A DNA stretch of 62,696 nt from Pirellulales bacterium (lineage in GTDB: Bacteria; Planctomycetota; Planctomycetia; Pirellulales; JADZDJ01), in the NCBI GenBank assembly GCA_020851115.1, contig JADZDJ010000266.1:1-62696 (forward strand), given 5' to 3'. The notes under the pieces were generated by a model. It was not told the origin of the DNA. It saw nothing but the letters and a program-made list of their open reading frames with translations, and ran no database searches. The position numbers and the translations under genes are program-made. This document shows positions 50,340 through 58,854 of this stretch, piece by piece (positions within the stretch are counted from its first letter, which is position 1; each line of letters opens with the position of its first letter).

Positions 50340-52685
50340 ATGAACACGCTCGACCACATTCTCGTTTCATGGCCTTGGGAGCCGTGGTTGGCGGCTTCGT
50401 TGCTCGTTGCCGCAGCGTGGTACTGGCGCGGGTGGCGCATCCTGCAGCACCGCGACCGGCAGCGCTGGACTGGGGCAAAGCTGGCCGCGTATTGCGGGGG
50501 CCTGACTGCGATTTACCTAGCGCTTGCTTCTCCGCTGGAAACATTCGCTTCGCTTGTGCTGCCGGCTCATATGGCGCAGCATTTGTTGTTGATGATGGCT
50601 GCGCCACCGCTAGTCTGGCTCGGCGCACCGTTGCTGCCGTTGCTGTGTGGAACGCCGCGCGAACTTCGCCGCGTGTGGATTGCTCCGCTCTTGCGCAGGC
50701 AATGGTTGCGAAATTGCGCGGCGCTGGCGACGCATCCTGTTGCCGCATGGTTGATATTCGTCGGCACGGTTTGGCTCTGGCATCTGCCGACGATGTATGA
50801 GCTAGCATTGGCGTATCCGACCTGGCACTACGTTCAGCACTCGTGCTTCCTCGCCGCGGGGCTATTGTTTTGGTATCCGATCGTGCGTCCCTATCCCGCG
50901 CGACCGGCTTGGCCAACTTGGCTGCTCGTGCCATATCTCATTCTTGCGGACATTCAAAACACGGTGCTTTCGGCGCTGCTGACGTTTTCCGACCACGTGC
51001 TCTATCTGCATTACCAAGCGATGCCACGGCTCGGCAGTGGCTCCGTACTCGACGATCAAGCCGCCGCCGGTGCGATGATGTGGGTGCCGGGATCGGTGGT
51101 GTTTCTGCTGCCGCTGGGTTGGATTGGGGTGCGGCTATTGTGGAAGGTGGAATGGGGAACCGGGAATACAAACCGCAGAAGGCGGAACGGAGAAGACAGA
51201 AAAGAACAGGGCAAACTCGCACGCGGATTTACCATTTCGCCCGTTCGCCAATTCACCCCTTCAGCGGTTCTCGCGGAAAACCTGCCCTCCACTCTCCGCC
51301 TTCCGCCTTGGCTCCGTCTTGTCCGCCTCAAAGCGACTCGACCACTTGTTCAAGCCTTCGCCCTGGTCATTACCGCCGCGATGATCGTCGATGGACTGTT
51401 TGGCCCCCAAGCCGCGCCGATGAACTTGGCGGGGGTTGTGCCATGGATTCACTGGCGCGGATTTATTATCTTCGGTTTGTTGGTGGTGGGCAATATTTTT
51501 TGCTATGGCTGCCCATTCATGCTTCCGCGGACGATCGCGCGGCGGTGGCTGCCAGCAGGCCGAAATTGGCCGCGGTGGCTGCGGTCGAAATGGCTTGCCG
51601 TTGCCATACTCGCGGTTTTTTTGTGGAGCTACGAGGCGTTTTCACTATGGAATAGCCCGTGGCTGACGGCGTGGATTGCAATTGCCTATTTTATCGGCGC
51701 TCTGGTGATCGATGGCATTTTCCGCGATGCTCCATTTTGTAAATATATCTGCCCGATCGGCCAATTTCATTTTGTGCATGCGGTTGTCTCGCCACTGGAA
51801 GTGAAGGTGCGACAACTGGCGGTTTGCGCGAATTGTACGACACACGATTGCATGATCGGCCGAGCCGATATTCCCGGTTGTGAACTACATTTGTTTCAAC
51901 CGCGAAAGAGAGGCAACCTCGACTGCACATTTTGTCTGGACTGCGTTCGGGCCTGCCCGCACGACAACGTCGGCGTGTTGCCCGTCGCGCCGACGGCAAG
52001 CTTGTGGCAAGATGGGTTGCGTTCCGGCATCGGCCGACTCAGTCGGCGGTTCGATTATGCCGCACTAGCCATGCTGCTGGTGTTCGGCGCGTTTGCGAAT
52101 GCGGCTGGAATGATCGCGCCGGTTGTTGGATTTGAGGATCGAATTGCGAAAGCGCTGAACTTTTCATCGACATTTGGTGTTACGACGGCTTTCTACGCTG
52201 TAAGCCTCGTGATACTGCCGCTGGTGTCCGCTGTTGCCGCGTCGGGCCTGAGCCGCTTGGCAGTTCGCGATCGATCGTTGCGGATGCTGGCCTGTCGCTT
52301 CGCTTGGTCACTGATTCCGCTGGGATTTGCGATGTGGACGGCCCACTACAGCTTCCACTTTTTCACGAGCATGGAGACGATTGTGCCAGCGACGCAGCGG
52401 TTTGTGACCGATTTCGGAATGGGTTCGCTCGGCACGCCCAATTGGACTTGTTCGTGCTGCCGCCCCGCACCAGATTGGCTGCTGAAATTTGAGCTCGTGA
52501 TGCTCGATTTTGGGCTGCTTGCTTCCTTGTATGCTGCATGGCGAATGGCGAAGTCGATGGCGGACTCACCGCGAGCGACGGTCAAGATTGCTTTGCCCTG
52601 GGCGGTTCTAGCGACTGCCCTGTTCTTCATTGGCGTGTGGATCTTGCTGCAGCCAATGGAAATGCGAGGGACGATACCGGGATGA
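50340..52685 (+). CDS. fusion of CtaG-type oxidase assembly domain and membrane polyferredoxin
   Basis: A 781-residue membrane protein from MNTLDHILVSWPWEPWLAAS. Residues 1-260 are a caa3-type CtaG domain: seven or so helices with AIYLALASPLETFASLV, LPAHMAQHLLLMMAAPPLVW and HYVQHSCFLAAGLLFWYPIV, the histidines being candidate copper ligands. Residues 270-325 form an arginine-rich linker coded by repeat-like DNA. Residues 330-781 have five or six more helices with Cys motifs of an RdxA/NapH-like polyferredoxin: CYGCPFM, CKYICPIGQ, CANCTTHDC and CTFCLDCVRACP. The family link with the FixH/YtkA-like next gene suggests a role in copper delivery or haem-copper oxidase assembly. No oxidase gene is in the window. 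Confidence 0.88.
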   Translation: MNTLDHILVSWPWEPWLAASLLVAAAWYWRGWRILQHRDRQRWTGAKLAAYCGGLTAIYLALASPLETFASLVLPAHMAQHLLLMMAAPPLVWLGAPLLPLLCGTPRELRRVWIAPLLRRQWLRNCAALATHPVAAWLIFVGTVWLWHLPTMYELALAYPTWHYVQHSCFLAAGLLFWYPIVRPYPARPAWPTWLLVPYLILADIQNTVLSALLTFSDHVLYLHYQAMPRLGSGSVLDDQAAAGAMMWVPGSVVFLLPLGWIGVRLLWKVEWGTGNTNRRRRNGEDRKEQGKLARGFTISPVRQFTPSAVLAENLPSTLRLPPWLRLVRLKATRPLVQAFALVITAAMIVDGLFGPQAAPMNLAGVVPWIHWRGFIIFGLLVVGNIFCYGCPFMLPRTIARRWLPAGRNWPRWLRSKWLAVAILAVFLWSYEAFSLWNSPWLTAWIAIAYFIGALVIDGIFRDAPFCKYICPIGQFHFVHAVVSPLEVKVRQLAVCANCTTHDCMIGRADIPGCELHLFQPRKRGNLDCTFCLDCVRACPHDNVGVLPVAPTASLWQDGLRSGIGRLSRRFDYAALAMLLVFGAFANAAGMIAPVVGFEDRIAKALNFSSTFGVTTAFYAVSLVILPLVSAVAASGLSRLAVRDRSLRMLACRFAWSLIPLGFAMWTAHYSFHFFTSMETIVPATQRFVTDFGMGSLGTPNWTCSCCRPAPDWLLKFELVMLDFGLLASLYAAWRMAKSMADSPRATVKIALPWAVLATALFFIGVWILLQPMEMRGTIPG
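51140..51320. repeat. repeat-like DNA coding the linker of the CtaG/ferredoxin fusion
   Basis: AAGGCGGAACGGAGAA (51179-51194) is imperfectly inverted at TCTCCGCCTTCCGCCTT (51293-51309). GGAAGGTGGAATGGGGAACC lies at the left edge. The translation (RRRRNGEDRKEQGK, then FTPSAVLAENLPSTLRLPP) is low-complexity and unlike either flanking domain. Confidence 0.55.
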
Positions 52686-53245
52686 ACAAGGCAGAATTCA
52701 AGTCTCAGGTTTCAATTTTGATGCTGCCGCTTGCGGCCAGCATGTGGTTCATTGGTGCCCAAGCACGCGGCGATGGTGGAACGCTTCGGGTTTCGCGGTG
52801 CTTTGGCGATCTGCAAGTGAGCGTATTTACCGCACCGGCGTCGCCGCGCGTTGGAATGTTTGACGTGAGTGTGCTGGTGCAAGATGCGACTTCGCAAGCG
52901 ATTTGTGACCGGGTGCCTGTACAAATTCGCTTGGAACATTCCGGCGGGGAGATCCGTCCAATGCAGGCGACCGCCGCATCGGCAACGAATCGGCTGTTCA
53001 AGTCAGCTCCATTTGATGTGATGGCGGCCGGCATTTGGCGTGTTACCGTGCTGGTGCATGAGCCAAGGATCGGGCCGCTGAGTTTCGACGTGGAAATCGC
53101 ACCGCCGCTACCACCGTGGATTTGGCTTGCTCCTTGGATTGGCTGGCCATTTGGCCTCGTCGCGCTGTTCTTGATTCACCAGCGATTGGCGATGGCCCAA
53201 CGAACCCGCCACGCTCCCGCGGGACAACACGCGACGCTGGATTGA
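52682..53245 (+). CDS. FixH/YtkA-like membrane-anchored protein
   Basis: A 187-residue protein whose ATG at 52682 overlaps the stop of the fusion gene by four bases (ATGA), so it is translationally coupled. An N-terminal hydrophobic segment (ILMLPLAASMWFIGAQA) is followed by an immunoglobulin-like domain (LQVSVFTAPASPRVGMFDVS, VLVQDATSQA, FDVMAAGIWRVTVLVHEP), of the FixH/YtkA type, and a C-terminal helix (WLAPWIGWPFGLVALFLIH). FixH helps to assemble cbb3 oxidase; YtkA-like domains are related. Adjacent to the CtaG/ferredoxin fusion, it probably works with it. Confidence 0.82.
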   Translation: MNKAEFKSQVSILMLPLAASMWFIGAQARGDGGTLRVSRCFGDLQVSVFTAPASPRVGMFDVSVLVQDATSQAICDRVPVQIRLEHSGGEIRPMQATAASATNRLFKSAPFDVMAAGIWRVTVLVHEPRIGPLSFDVEIAPPLPPWIWLAPWIGWPFGLVALFLIHQRLAMAQRTRHAPAGQHATLD

Positions 53246-53296
53246 CATCGCCGCGTCTGATGAGAACCGTCATCTGGGCGGAGCGCGCTGAGTGCA

Positions 53297-53890
53297 TTAC
53301 GCGCTCAGTGTCCCTTTGGTGCTTGGAACGCCGATGATGCGAGGGTCGTGTTCCGCCGCCATCCGCAACGCGCGGGCAGTGGCCTTGAATACGCCCTCGC
53401 TGATATGGTGGTTATTACGGCCGTGATGCAATAGGATGTGCAGGTTCATCAGCGCATGGGCGGCGGCGGCTTGCCAAAAGTCTTCGACCAGTTCACTGTC
53501 AAAGCCACCGATTTTCGCCGCGGAAAATGCGACCTGAAAAACCATCGCATAGCGCCCGCTCAGATCGATTGCCGCGGTAACCAGTGTTTCTTCCATCGGC
53601 AGCGTGAAGTGGCCATAACGCCGAATGCCGACCTTATCGGCAAGCGCCAGCTTGATCGCCTGTCCAAACGCGATGCCCACGTCTTCGACCGTGTGATGCT
53701 GATCGACGTGCAAGTCTCCCTTGGCTCGTACATTCAAATCGAACGCCGCATGCTTGGCGAGCAGCGTCAGCATGTGGTCGAAGAAACCGACGCCGGTGCC
53801 GATTTGGCTCTGGCCCGAGCCGTCGAGGTTCAGTTCGACGTGGACTTCGGTTTCGGCGGTTTTGCGATCGATCGTAGCGATGCGCGACAT
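53297..53890 (-). CDS. hisB: imidazoleglycerol-phosphate dehydratase
   Basis: A 197-residue enzyme of standard length, from [16 protein letters not shown]. Manganese-site motifs are [28 protein letters not shown], and [20 protein letters not shown] with [11 protein letters not shown] following. It dehydrates imidazoleglycerol phosphate to imidazoleacetol phosphate, the sixth step of histidine synthesis. It is a single-domain enzyme, without the HisN phosphatase domain of enteric HisB. hisC and hisD lie upstream on the same strand. Confidence 0.97.
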   Translation of the reverse strand: MSRIATIDRKTAETEVHVELNLDGSGQSQIGTGVGFFDHMLTLLAKHAAFDLNVRAKGDLHVDQHHTVEDVGIAFGQAIKLALADKVGIRRYGHFTLPMEETLVTAAIDLSGRYAMVFQVAFSAAKIGGFDSELVEDFWQAAAAHALMNLHILLHHGRNNHHISEGVFKATARALRMAAEHDPRIIGVPSTKGTLSA

Positions 53891-53985
53891 AGTGACAGAG
53901 TGCCTGGTCGACTTGTGTCTGGTGGTCTGGTGTTTGCAGTTGGCCTTACGCGACTATCATGCACCAGGCCCACGATTGATTTCAG

Positions 53986-55032
53986 CTATAGCATACCGCG
54001 CAACAGCGTCAAACACCTTTCAACCTGCTCATCGGTGCCGACGGAAATTCTTAGTCCATCCCCCCAGCCGCTATAATTCATGTATCGCACCATCACATTT
54101 TGCTCTTTAAGCCGCTCGTAAAGTGGCTTAACGGGTCGTCGCGGATGCGGATTCCAAACAAAGTTCGATTGCGATTCGACGGTAGCAAAGCCGAGCGATT
54201 TCATTCCAGCGGTCAGCTTGGCGCGACTGGTGAGGATCTTGGCGCGGTTGTCGGCCAACCAGCCCTGATCGCCAATGGCTGCCGTTGCTCCCGCGATCGA
54301 CAGCGCATCGCAATTATACGAATCCTTGACTTTGGTGAGCTGCTCAATCATGTGCGGCTGGGCGACGATGTAGCCGAATCGCAATCCGGCCAGCGCATAG
54401 GACTTGCTGAACGATCGCGCAACCATCACTTTTTCGGTTTCCTTCACGAGCTTCATGCAGTTCGTGTCGGCAAAGTCAGCATAGGCTTCGTCGACCAGAA
54501 GCGGACAAGGTAATGCCGCCGCGAGTTCCCGCACTCGCTCGGGCGCAATGATCGTTCCCGAGGGACTATTTGGGTTCGGCAGAAAAGCCAGCTTCAATCT
54601 TGGCCGCGGGATGGCAAATTCATCACCGAGCGACCAATCCTCTTGGAAGTAAACTTCGTCCGCCTCGGCGCCCTGTAGCTGTGCCAGTGTCTTATAGAGG
54701 ATGTAGCTTGGATACGGCAGCCTTAAGCAATCTCCTTGACCGACAAACGCTCGCGTGGCAATTGTAAGAAGGTCGTCGCTGCCATTGCCGCACAAAATCC
54801 AACTCGGTTCAATCCCAAGCACTTCAGCGGCTACCAATCGAAAGGCCGTAGCCAGCGGATCGGGATAGCGCTGCAAGCCGCCGTTGAGCACAATGTCGAT
54901 TGCCTGCCGCACCGCCGGCGACGACGGGTAGGGATTTTCGTTCGTATTGAGCTTGATGATGCCCATGTCGCGCGGCTGTTCGCCGGGCACATAGCCGTGC
55001 ATTGCTGCGATTTCGGGCCGAAAGTAGGACAC
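53986..55032 (-). CDS. hisC: histidinol-phosphate aminotransferase
   Basis: A 348-residue PLP enzyme starting MSYFRPEIAAMHGYVPGEQP. The fold-type I pattern is complete: LNTNENPYPSSPAV, ILCGNGSDDLL, LPNPNSPSGTI, LVDEAYADF and the PLP lysine K210 in ARSFSKSYALAGLRFGYI; FVWNPHPRR and RYMNYSGWGDGLRISVGT near the end bind the substrate. It makes histidinol phosphate using glutamate. The start is 152 bases after the hisD stop, and hisB follows 95 bases later. Confidence 0.96.
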   Translation of the reverse strand: MSYFRPEIAAMHGYVPGEQPRDMGIIKLNTNENPYPSSPAVRQAIDIVLNGGLQRYPDPLATAFRLVAAEVLGIEPSWILCGNGSDDLLTIATRAFVGQGDCLRLPYPSYILYKTLAQLQGAEADEVYFQEDWSLGDEFAIPRPRLKLAFLPNPNSPSGTIIAPERVRELAAALPCPLLVDEAYADFADTNCMKLVKETEKVMVARSFSKSYALAGLRFGYIVAQPHMIEQLTKVKDSYNCDALSIAGATAAIGDQGWLADNRAKILTSRAKLTAGMKSLGFATVESQSNFVWNPHPRRPVKPLYERLKEQNVMVRYMNYSGWGDGLRISVGTDEQVERCLTLLRGML

Positions 55033-55184
55033 GGAATGCCGAGCTCAGGGGTCGGGGTTTAGGAAATTTACGCGTCACATCGTCGCGTGACGATGAATGT
55101 TGCTAGATCGTAGAACTGCAACAGCCGTAGTCACTATCATCGTTACTGTTTTTTAATCATCACGGTGGAACATGATAAGTACCT

Positions 55185-56543
55185 CTACGGAATACGCATA
55201 TCAATACTCGCCCGATGTGCGGTCAATCCTTCTTTATCGGCCAGTGTGCGAATATCGTCGGCCATTGCCGCCAGCCCTTGTTCATCGAGCGCGATCACGC
55301 TGCTGCCGCGGAGGAAATCGTTGGCGGTGAGTCCCGAGGCGAAGCGAGCAGTACCCCCGGTAGGCAAAACGTGTGAGGGACCAGCGGCGTAGTCGCCGGC
55401 GGCCACAGGGCTGAAATGGCCGAGAAACACTGCGCCAGCGTGACGAATATTCTCCAGCATCACTTCGGCGCTGGTCGCTGCAATCTGCAAATGCTCTGGA
55501 GCGATTTCGTTTGCGAGCGCGCAGGCTTCCTCGGGGTCGCGAGCCAAAATCAGCGCGCCGAACTGCTCCAAGCCCTGTCGCGCCAAGTCGCCGCGCGATA
55601 GATGAATGGTTTGCTGCTGCAGCTCGACCGCCACCGCCTCGATCAGTGGCGCATGCCATGTAATCAGAATTGCCGAGCCGGGCGAATGTTCCGCTTGAGC
55701 AATCAAATCAGCCGCGACAAAATCGGGGCGGGCCGCGGCGTCGGCAAGCACAACAACTTCACTTGGTCCGGCCATTGAATCGATGTCGACTTCGCCAAAA
55801 ACGTGGCGCTTCGCGAGTGCCACAAACAGATTTCCGGGACCAACGATCTTATCGACCTTCACTAGCCCCTCGATTCCGTACGCCAACGCCGCGACGGCTT
55901 GCGCGCCGCCTAGTCGGTAAACTTCGACAATTCCCAATTCGTGGCACGTCGCTAGCAAATCGGTGTTGTACGAACCAAACCTCGTAGGCGGGGCGACCAC
56001 CGCCATCTCATTCACACCTGCCGCTTGCGCCGGCACAGCCGTCATCAGCACGGTCGATGGATAGGCTGCAGCGCCGCCGGGAACGCAAATGCCAACCCGC
56101 GTCAATGGCAAATAGCGCTGCCGCAAAAATCCCCCCCCGGGCAATTCGACGCGCACATCGCGCTGCAAAATCGCCGTTTGAAATCGCAGGATATTCTCAC
56201 GAATTCGCCGAATAGCCGACAGAAAGCTTGCATCGGCCGTCGCATGGGCCGCGGCCAACTCCGCGGTAGGAACGCGAATTGTCGACGCCGTCAACTTTGC
56301 CCCATCGATGCGAGCCGAATAATCGAGAGCCGCCTCCACGCCCTTCGTCCGTACATCCTCGCAAATTCGCTCGACTACCTGACTCGGCGAGAGCGGCTCG
56401 CCGAAAACTTCAAGGGTTCGCCGTCTTCCCGCCTCGCTGACAACATGGCCGCTCGGACTCAGACGCGTTCGCAATTCGGCGATCGCCTGCCGAACATTTG
56501 CCTGCCGTGTGTCGATGCGGGTGAGCTTCAGGGAATCGGACAT
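55185..56543 (-). CDS. hisD: histidinol dehydrogenase
   Basis: A 452-residue enzyme from MSDSLKLTRIDTRQANVRQA. Family signatures are YPSTVLMTAVPAQAAGVNEM, AVAALAYGIEGLVKVDKIVG, GNLFVALAKRHVFGEVDID and IAQAEHSPGSAILIT, the latter with the zinc-binding histidine; IAPEHLQI and GPSHVLPTGGTARFASGLT follow near the C-terminus. It oxidises histidinol to histidine with two NAD. It begins the minus-strand hisD-hisC-hisB run; other his genes are not in the window. Confidence 0.97.
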   Translation of the reverse strand: MSDSLKLTRIDTRQANVRQAIAELRTRLSPSGHVVSEAGRRRTLEVFGEPLSPSQVVERICEDVRTKGVEAALDYSARIDGAKLTASTIRVPTAELAAAHATADASFLSAIRRIRENILRFQTAILQRDVRVELPGGGFLRQRYLPLTRVGICVPGGAAAYPSTVLMTAVPAQAAGVNEMAVVAPPTRFGSYNTDLLATCHELGIVEVYRLGGAQAVAALAYGIEGLVKVDKIVGPGNLFVALAKRHVFGEVDIDSMAGPSEVVVLADAAARPDFVAADLIAQAEHSPGSAILITWHAPLIEAVAVELQQQTIHLSRGDLARQGLEQFGALILARDPEEACALANEIAPEHLQIAATSAEVMLENIRHAGAVFLGHFSPVAAGDYAAGPSHVLPTGGTARFASGLTANDFLRGSSVIALDEQGLAAMADDIRTLADKEGLTAHRASIDMRIP

Positions 56544-56752
56544 GGTTATATAGACACTTTCGGCCGAGTCGGGTTCAATGGGCCAGTTGGCTATTCTGTC
56601 CAGCCGCGGACGTGGCGGAAAGGCCCGATCTCGGCACTTTGTGCTACGATTGTGAACTCTCAGGTGGTCGGAGGCGATTCGGCTGGCCGACCTGCTCCTA
56701 TTGGCGCATCGTGAATCGATTCAGTCGGCGAAGCCTTTGCTTCCTGCACACT

Positions 56753-58015
56753 ATGGCTCCCACTTTCTGGCAATCCTTGGCCCTGTTTCTCGGCGGCGCA
56801 TGCTTGGGGGCGGTCATCAATTTAGGCATTTATCGGTTGGCATACTTTCGCCGCCGGATCAGCCCTTGGGGTCGAACTCGCGACATGCCGCTGAAGCGCT
56901 CCTGGTTCGACAGAATACCGATTGTCGGCTGGTGGGCGTTGCGGCGCGAAGCGCGCTTTCACGGCAAGGGTTTCTGGGTCCGGCCGATGCTGGTGGAACT
57001 TGGTTTTGCCCTCGGACTAGTCGCGCTCTATTGGTGGGAGCTAGAACGCTTCGCCATCAACTATTGGCCGCAGCCTAACGCGCATCCGCGGGATGCCGCA
57101 TCCCTCTGGGCAATCCACGGACAATTCTCGGTTCACGTTGTATTGCTCGTGCTAATGGCGATTGCGACGTTTATCGATATCGACGAACAAACCATTCCCG
57201 ATTCGATCACGGTGCCGGGGACGATTGCCGGTTTGCTGATCGCTGCTTCTGGTCGAATGCCCGTAGTTCCCGCGCTGTGGATCGATTTTAACCACCCTCA
57301 GTCGCGCGATCTTACCGCTCCACTGGCGTTTGATTGGCCGTTTCAAACGACCGCATTCTTGGGTTGTGGATATTCGCTCGCAGTCGCGGTTGCCTGCTTT
57401 TGGCTTTGGTGCTTCGCACTGTTGCCGCGGCGATGGCGACGCGGCGTGCGAATGTCGATAGCTTGGCGCGTCCTGTGGCGACGCATTGCCGCTCGGCCCG
57501 ACTGGCATTGGGTGTTGCCGATTGCGGTTGTGGGGTGCCTTGTTATCTCGGTGGTTTGGGCGCGTGGCGGCGAGGCTTGGCGTCAACTGGTCTCATCGCT
57601 CTTCGGGATGGCGGTCGGTGGGGGCATGATTTGGTTTGTACGAGTCGTCGGAGGGGGGGTATTGCAGCGCGAAGCGATGGGTTTCGGCGATGTGACCTTG
57701 ATGGCGATGATCGGCGCTTTCCTCGGCTGGCAAGCCGTGGTCATCTGCTTTTTTGTCGCTGCAATCCTGGCCTTTGTCGTGGCAGGAGTGCAATGGCTGA
57801 TGCGCGGCGAGAATATGATTCCTTACGGGCCGTTCTTGTGCCTGGGAGCGTTGCTGCTGATCTTGTTTTGGCCGCCGATTTGGAATCTATTTGGGCCATA
57901 CTATGAAGTGCCGTGGCTCATCCCTAGCGTCCTGGGACTATCCCTGCCGTGCTTGGCATTGTTGTTATATGGATTGAAAGCGATGCGACAAGTGATTTCC
58001 ATTATTTCGCGCTGA
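56753..58015 (+). CDS. prepilin peptidase (A24 family) lacking the CxxC zinc motifs
   Basis: A 420-residue polytopic membrane protein from MAPTFWQSLALFLGGACLGA; the frame is open from 56612. The first domain (ISPWGRTRDMPLKRSWFDRI to GWWALRREARFHGKGFWVRP) corresponds to the N-methyltransferase/zinc loop of PilD but has no CxxC pairs. Catalytic aspartates are in FIDIDEQTIPD (about 140-150) and in MGFGDVTLMAMIG, where Asp313 follows the GxG. About eight membrane helices are present. It removes the leaders of the pseudopilins encoded at 29-40 kb. A large insertion separates the two aspartates (about 170 residues). Confidence 0.9.
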   Translation: MAPTFWQSLALFLGGACLGAVINLGIYRLAYFRRRISPWGRTRDMPLKRSWFDRIPIVGWWALRREARFHGKGFWVRPMLVELGFALGLVALYWWELERFAINYWPQPNAHPRDAASLWAIHGQFSVHVVLLVLMAIATFIDIDEQTIPDSITVPGTIAGLLIAASGRMPVVPALWIDFNHPQSRDLTAPLAFDWPFQTTAFLGCGYSLAVAVACFWLWCFALLPRRWRRGVRMSIAWRVLWRRIAARPDWHWVLPIAVVGCLVISVVWARGGEAWRQLVSSLFGMAVGGGMIWFVRVVGGGVLQREAMGFGDVTLMAMIGAFLGWQAVVICFFVAAILAFVVAGVQWLMRGENMIPYGPFLCLGALLLILFWPPIWNLFGPYYEVPWLIPSVLGLSLPCLALLLYGLKAMRQVISIISR

Positions 58016-58042
58016 TTGCTCTCGGCGAGTGGCTGTCTGGCC

Positions 58043-58597
58043 ATGCTACACTTTCGCATGGCAAGATGGTTCGACACCGTTACCGATCTCGATTCCTGGG
58101 CCGCAGTATTGCGTTGTCGGCGGCATGGAGTCATCGATGTGCGCTGCGGCCAACTGGCCAGCATTCATTTGCGCCCTTGGCCGAAATTCGTCTCGTTGGC
58201 CGAAGTTGCCTGGGGATTCTGGTCGCATCAGCACGTTCCCGGCGATCGGATGCGGCTGTATTACGATCAACCGAGAAGTTGCCCAAGTTTCCTGGCCTTG
58301 AAATTCGCCCTGTCGAGCCGCGATACCACGCTGAAAACCGCGATTCTGGCATTACGCATTCTCGACAAAATCGCACAAATGAAGCGCTCGGACGCAATTT
58401 TACTTGATGCCACTAACTTTCGCCTTTCGCCACGAATGCTGGCACGATTTGGATGGGAGTCGCATGCTCCGAGCCGTTGGCATCGAAATTACATCAAGCG
58501 GATGGATGCAGCCGGTTCTGGGTTCAAGGCTAAGGGTTCAGAAGTATTGTTGGCTGAAGAGTTTAAGGCTCAAGAATGCGACAGAGCGATTTTCTGA
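58043..58597 (+). CDS. small conserved-looking protein of unknown function
   Basis: A 184-residue protein read from MLHFRMARWFDTVTDLDSWA at 58043; MARWFDTV at 58058 is an alternative start. It has protein-like composition: CGQLASIHLRPWPKFVSLAE, LLDATNFRLSPRMLARFGWE and SRWHRNYIKRM. I do not recognise a family. The last 30 residues come from a repeat-like sequence (TTCTGGGTTCAAGGCTAAGG), so the original stop may have been upstream. It is 27 bases after the prepilin peptidase stop, so possibly cotranscribed. Confidence 0.65.
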   Translation: MLHFRMARWFDTVTDLDSWAAVLRCRRHGVIDVRCGQLASIHLRPWPKFVSLAEVAWGFWSHQHVPGDRMRLYYDQPRSCPSFLALKFALSSRDTTLKTAILALRILDKIAQMKRSDAILLDATNFRLSPRMLARFGWESHAPSRWHRNYIKRMDAAGSGFKAKGSEVLLAEEFKAQECDRAIF

Positions 58598-58854
58598 AAA
58601 TCCTAATGTTCCTCTCCTCGCATCCTTTCCGCAACCCAAACCCGTAAAAACACCGAGACTTTGCCAGGATTCGACTCTCCAATCGTTCGCTTGTGGAAAC
58701 TTTAACGTTTAGATGGATTGCACCGGCCGCCGGCCGCATTTTGGAGGGCATTTGCGGCAAGGACCGAATCTAACGATAGTAGCGGCTATGCCTGTTTGCG
58801 CTGTCGCTGCGCCTGACCTCGTCTTTCGATCCTTCTCGCGCGTCGGATGCCTGT

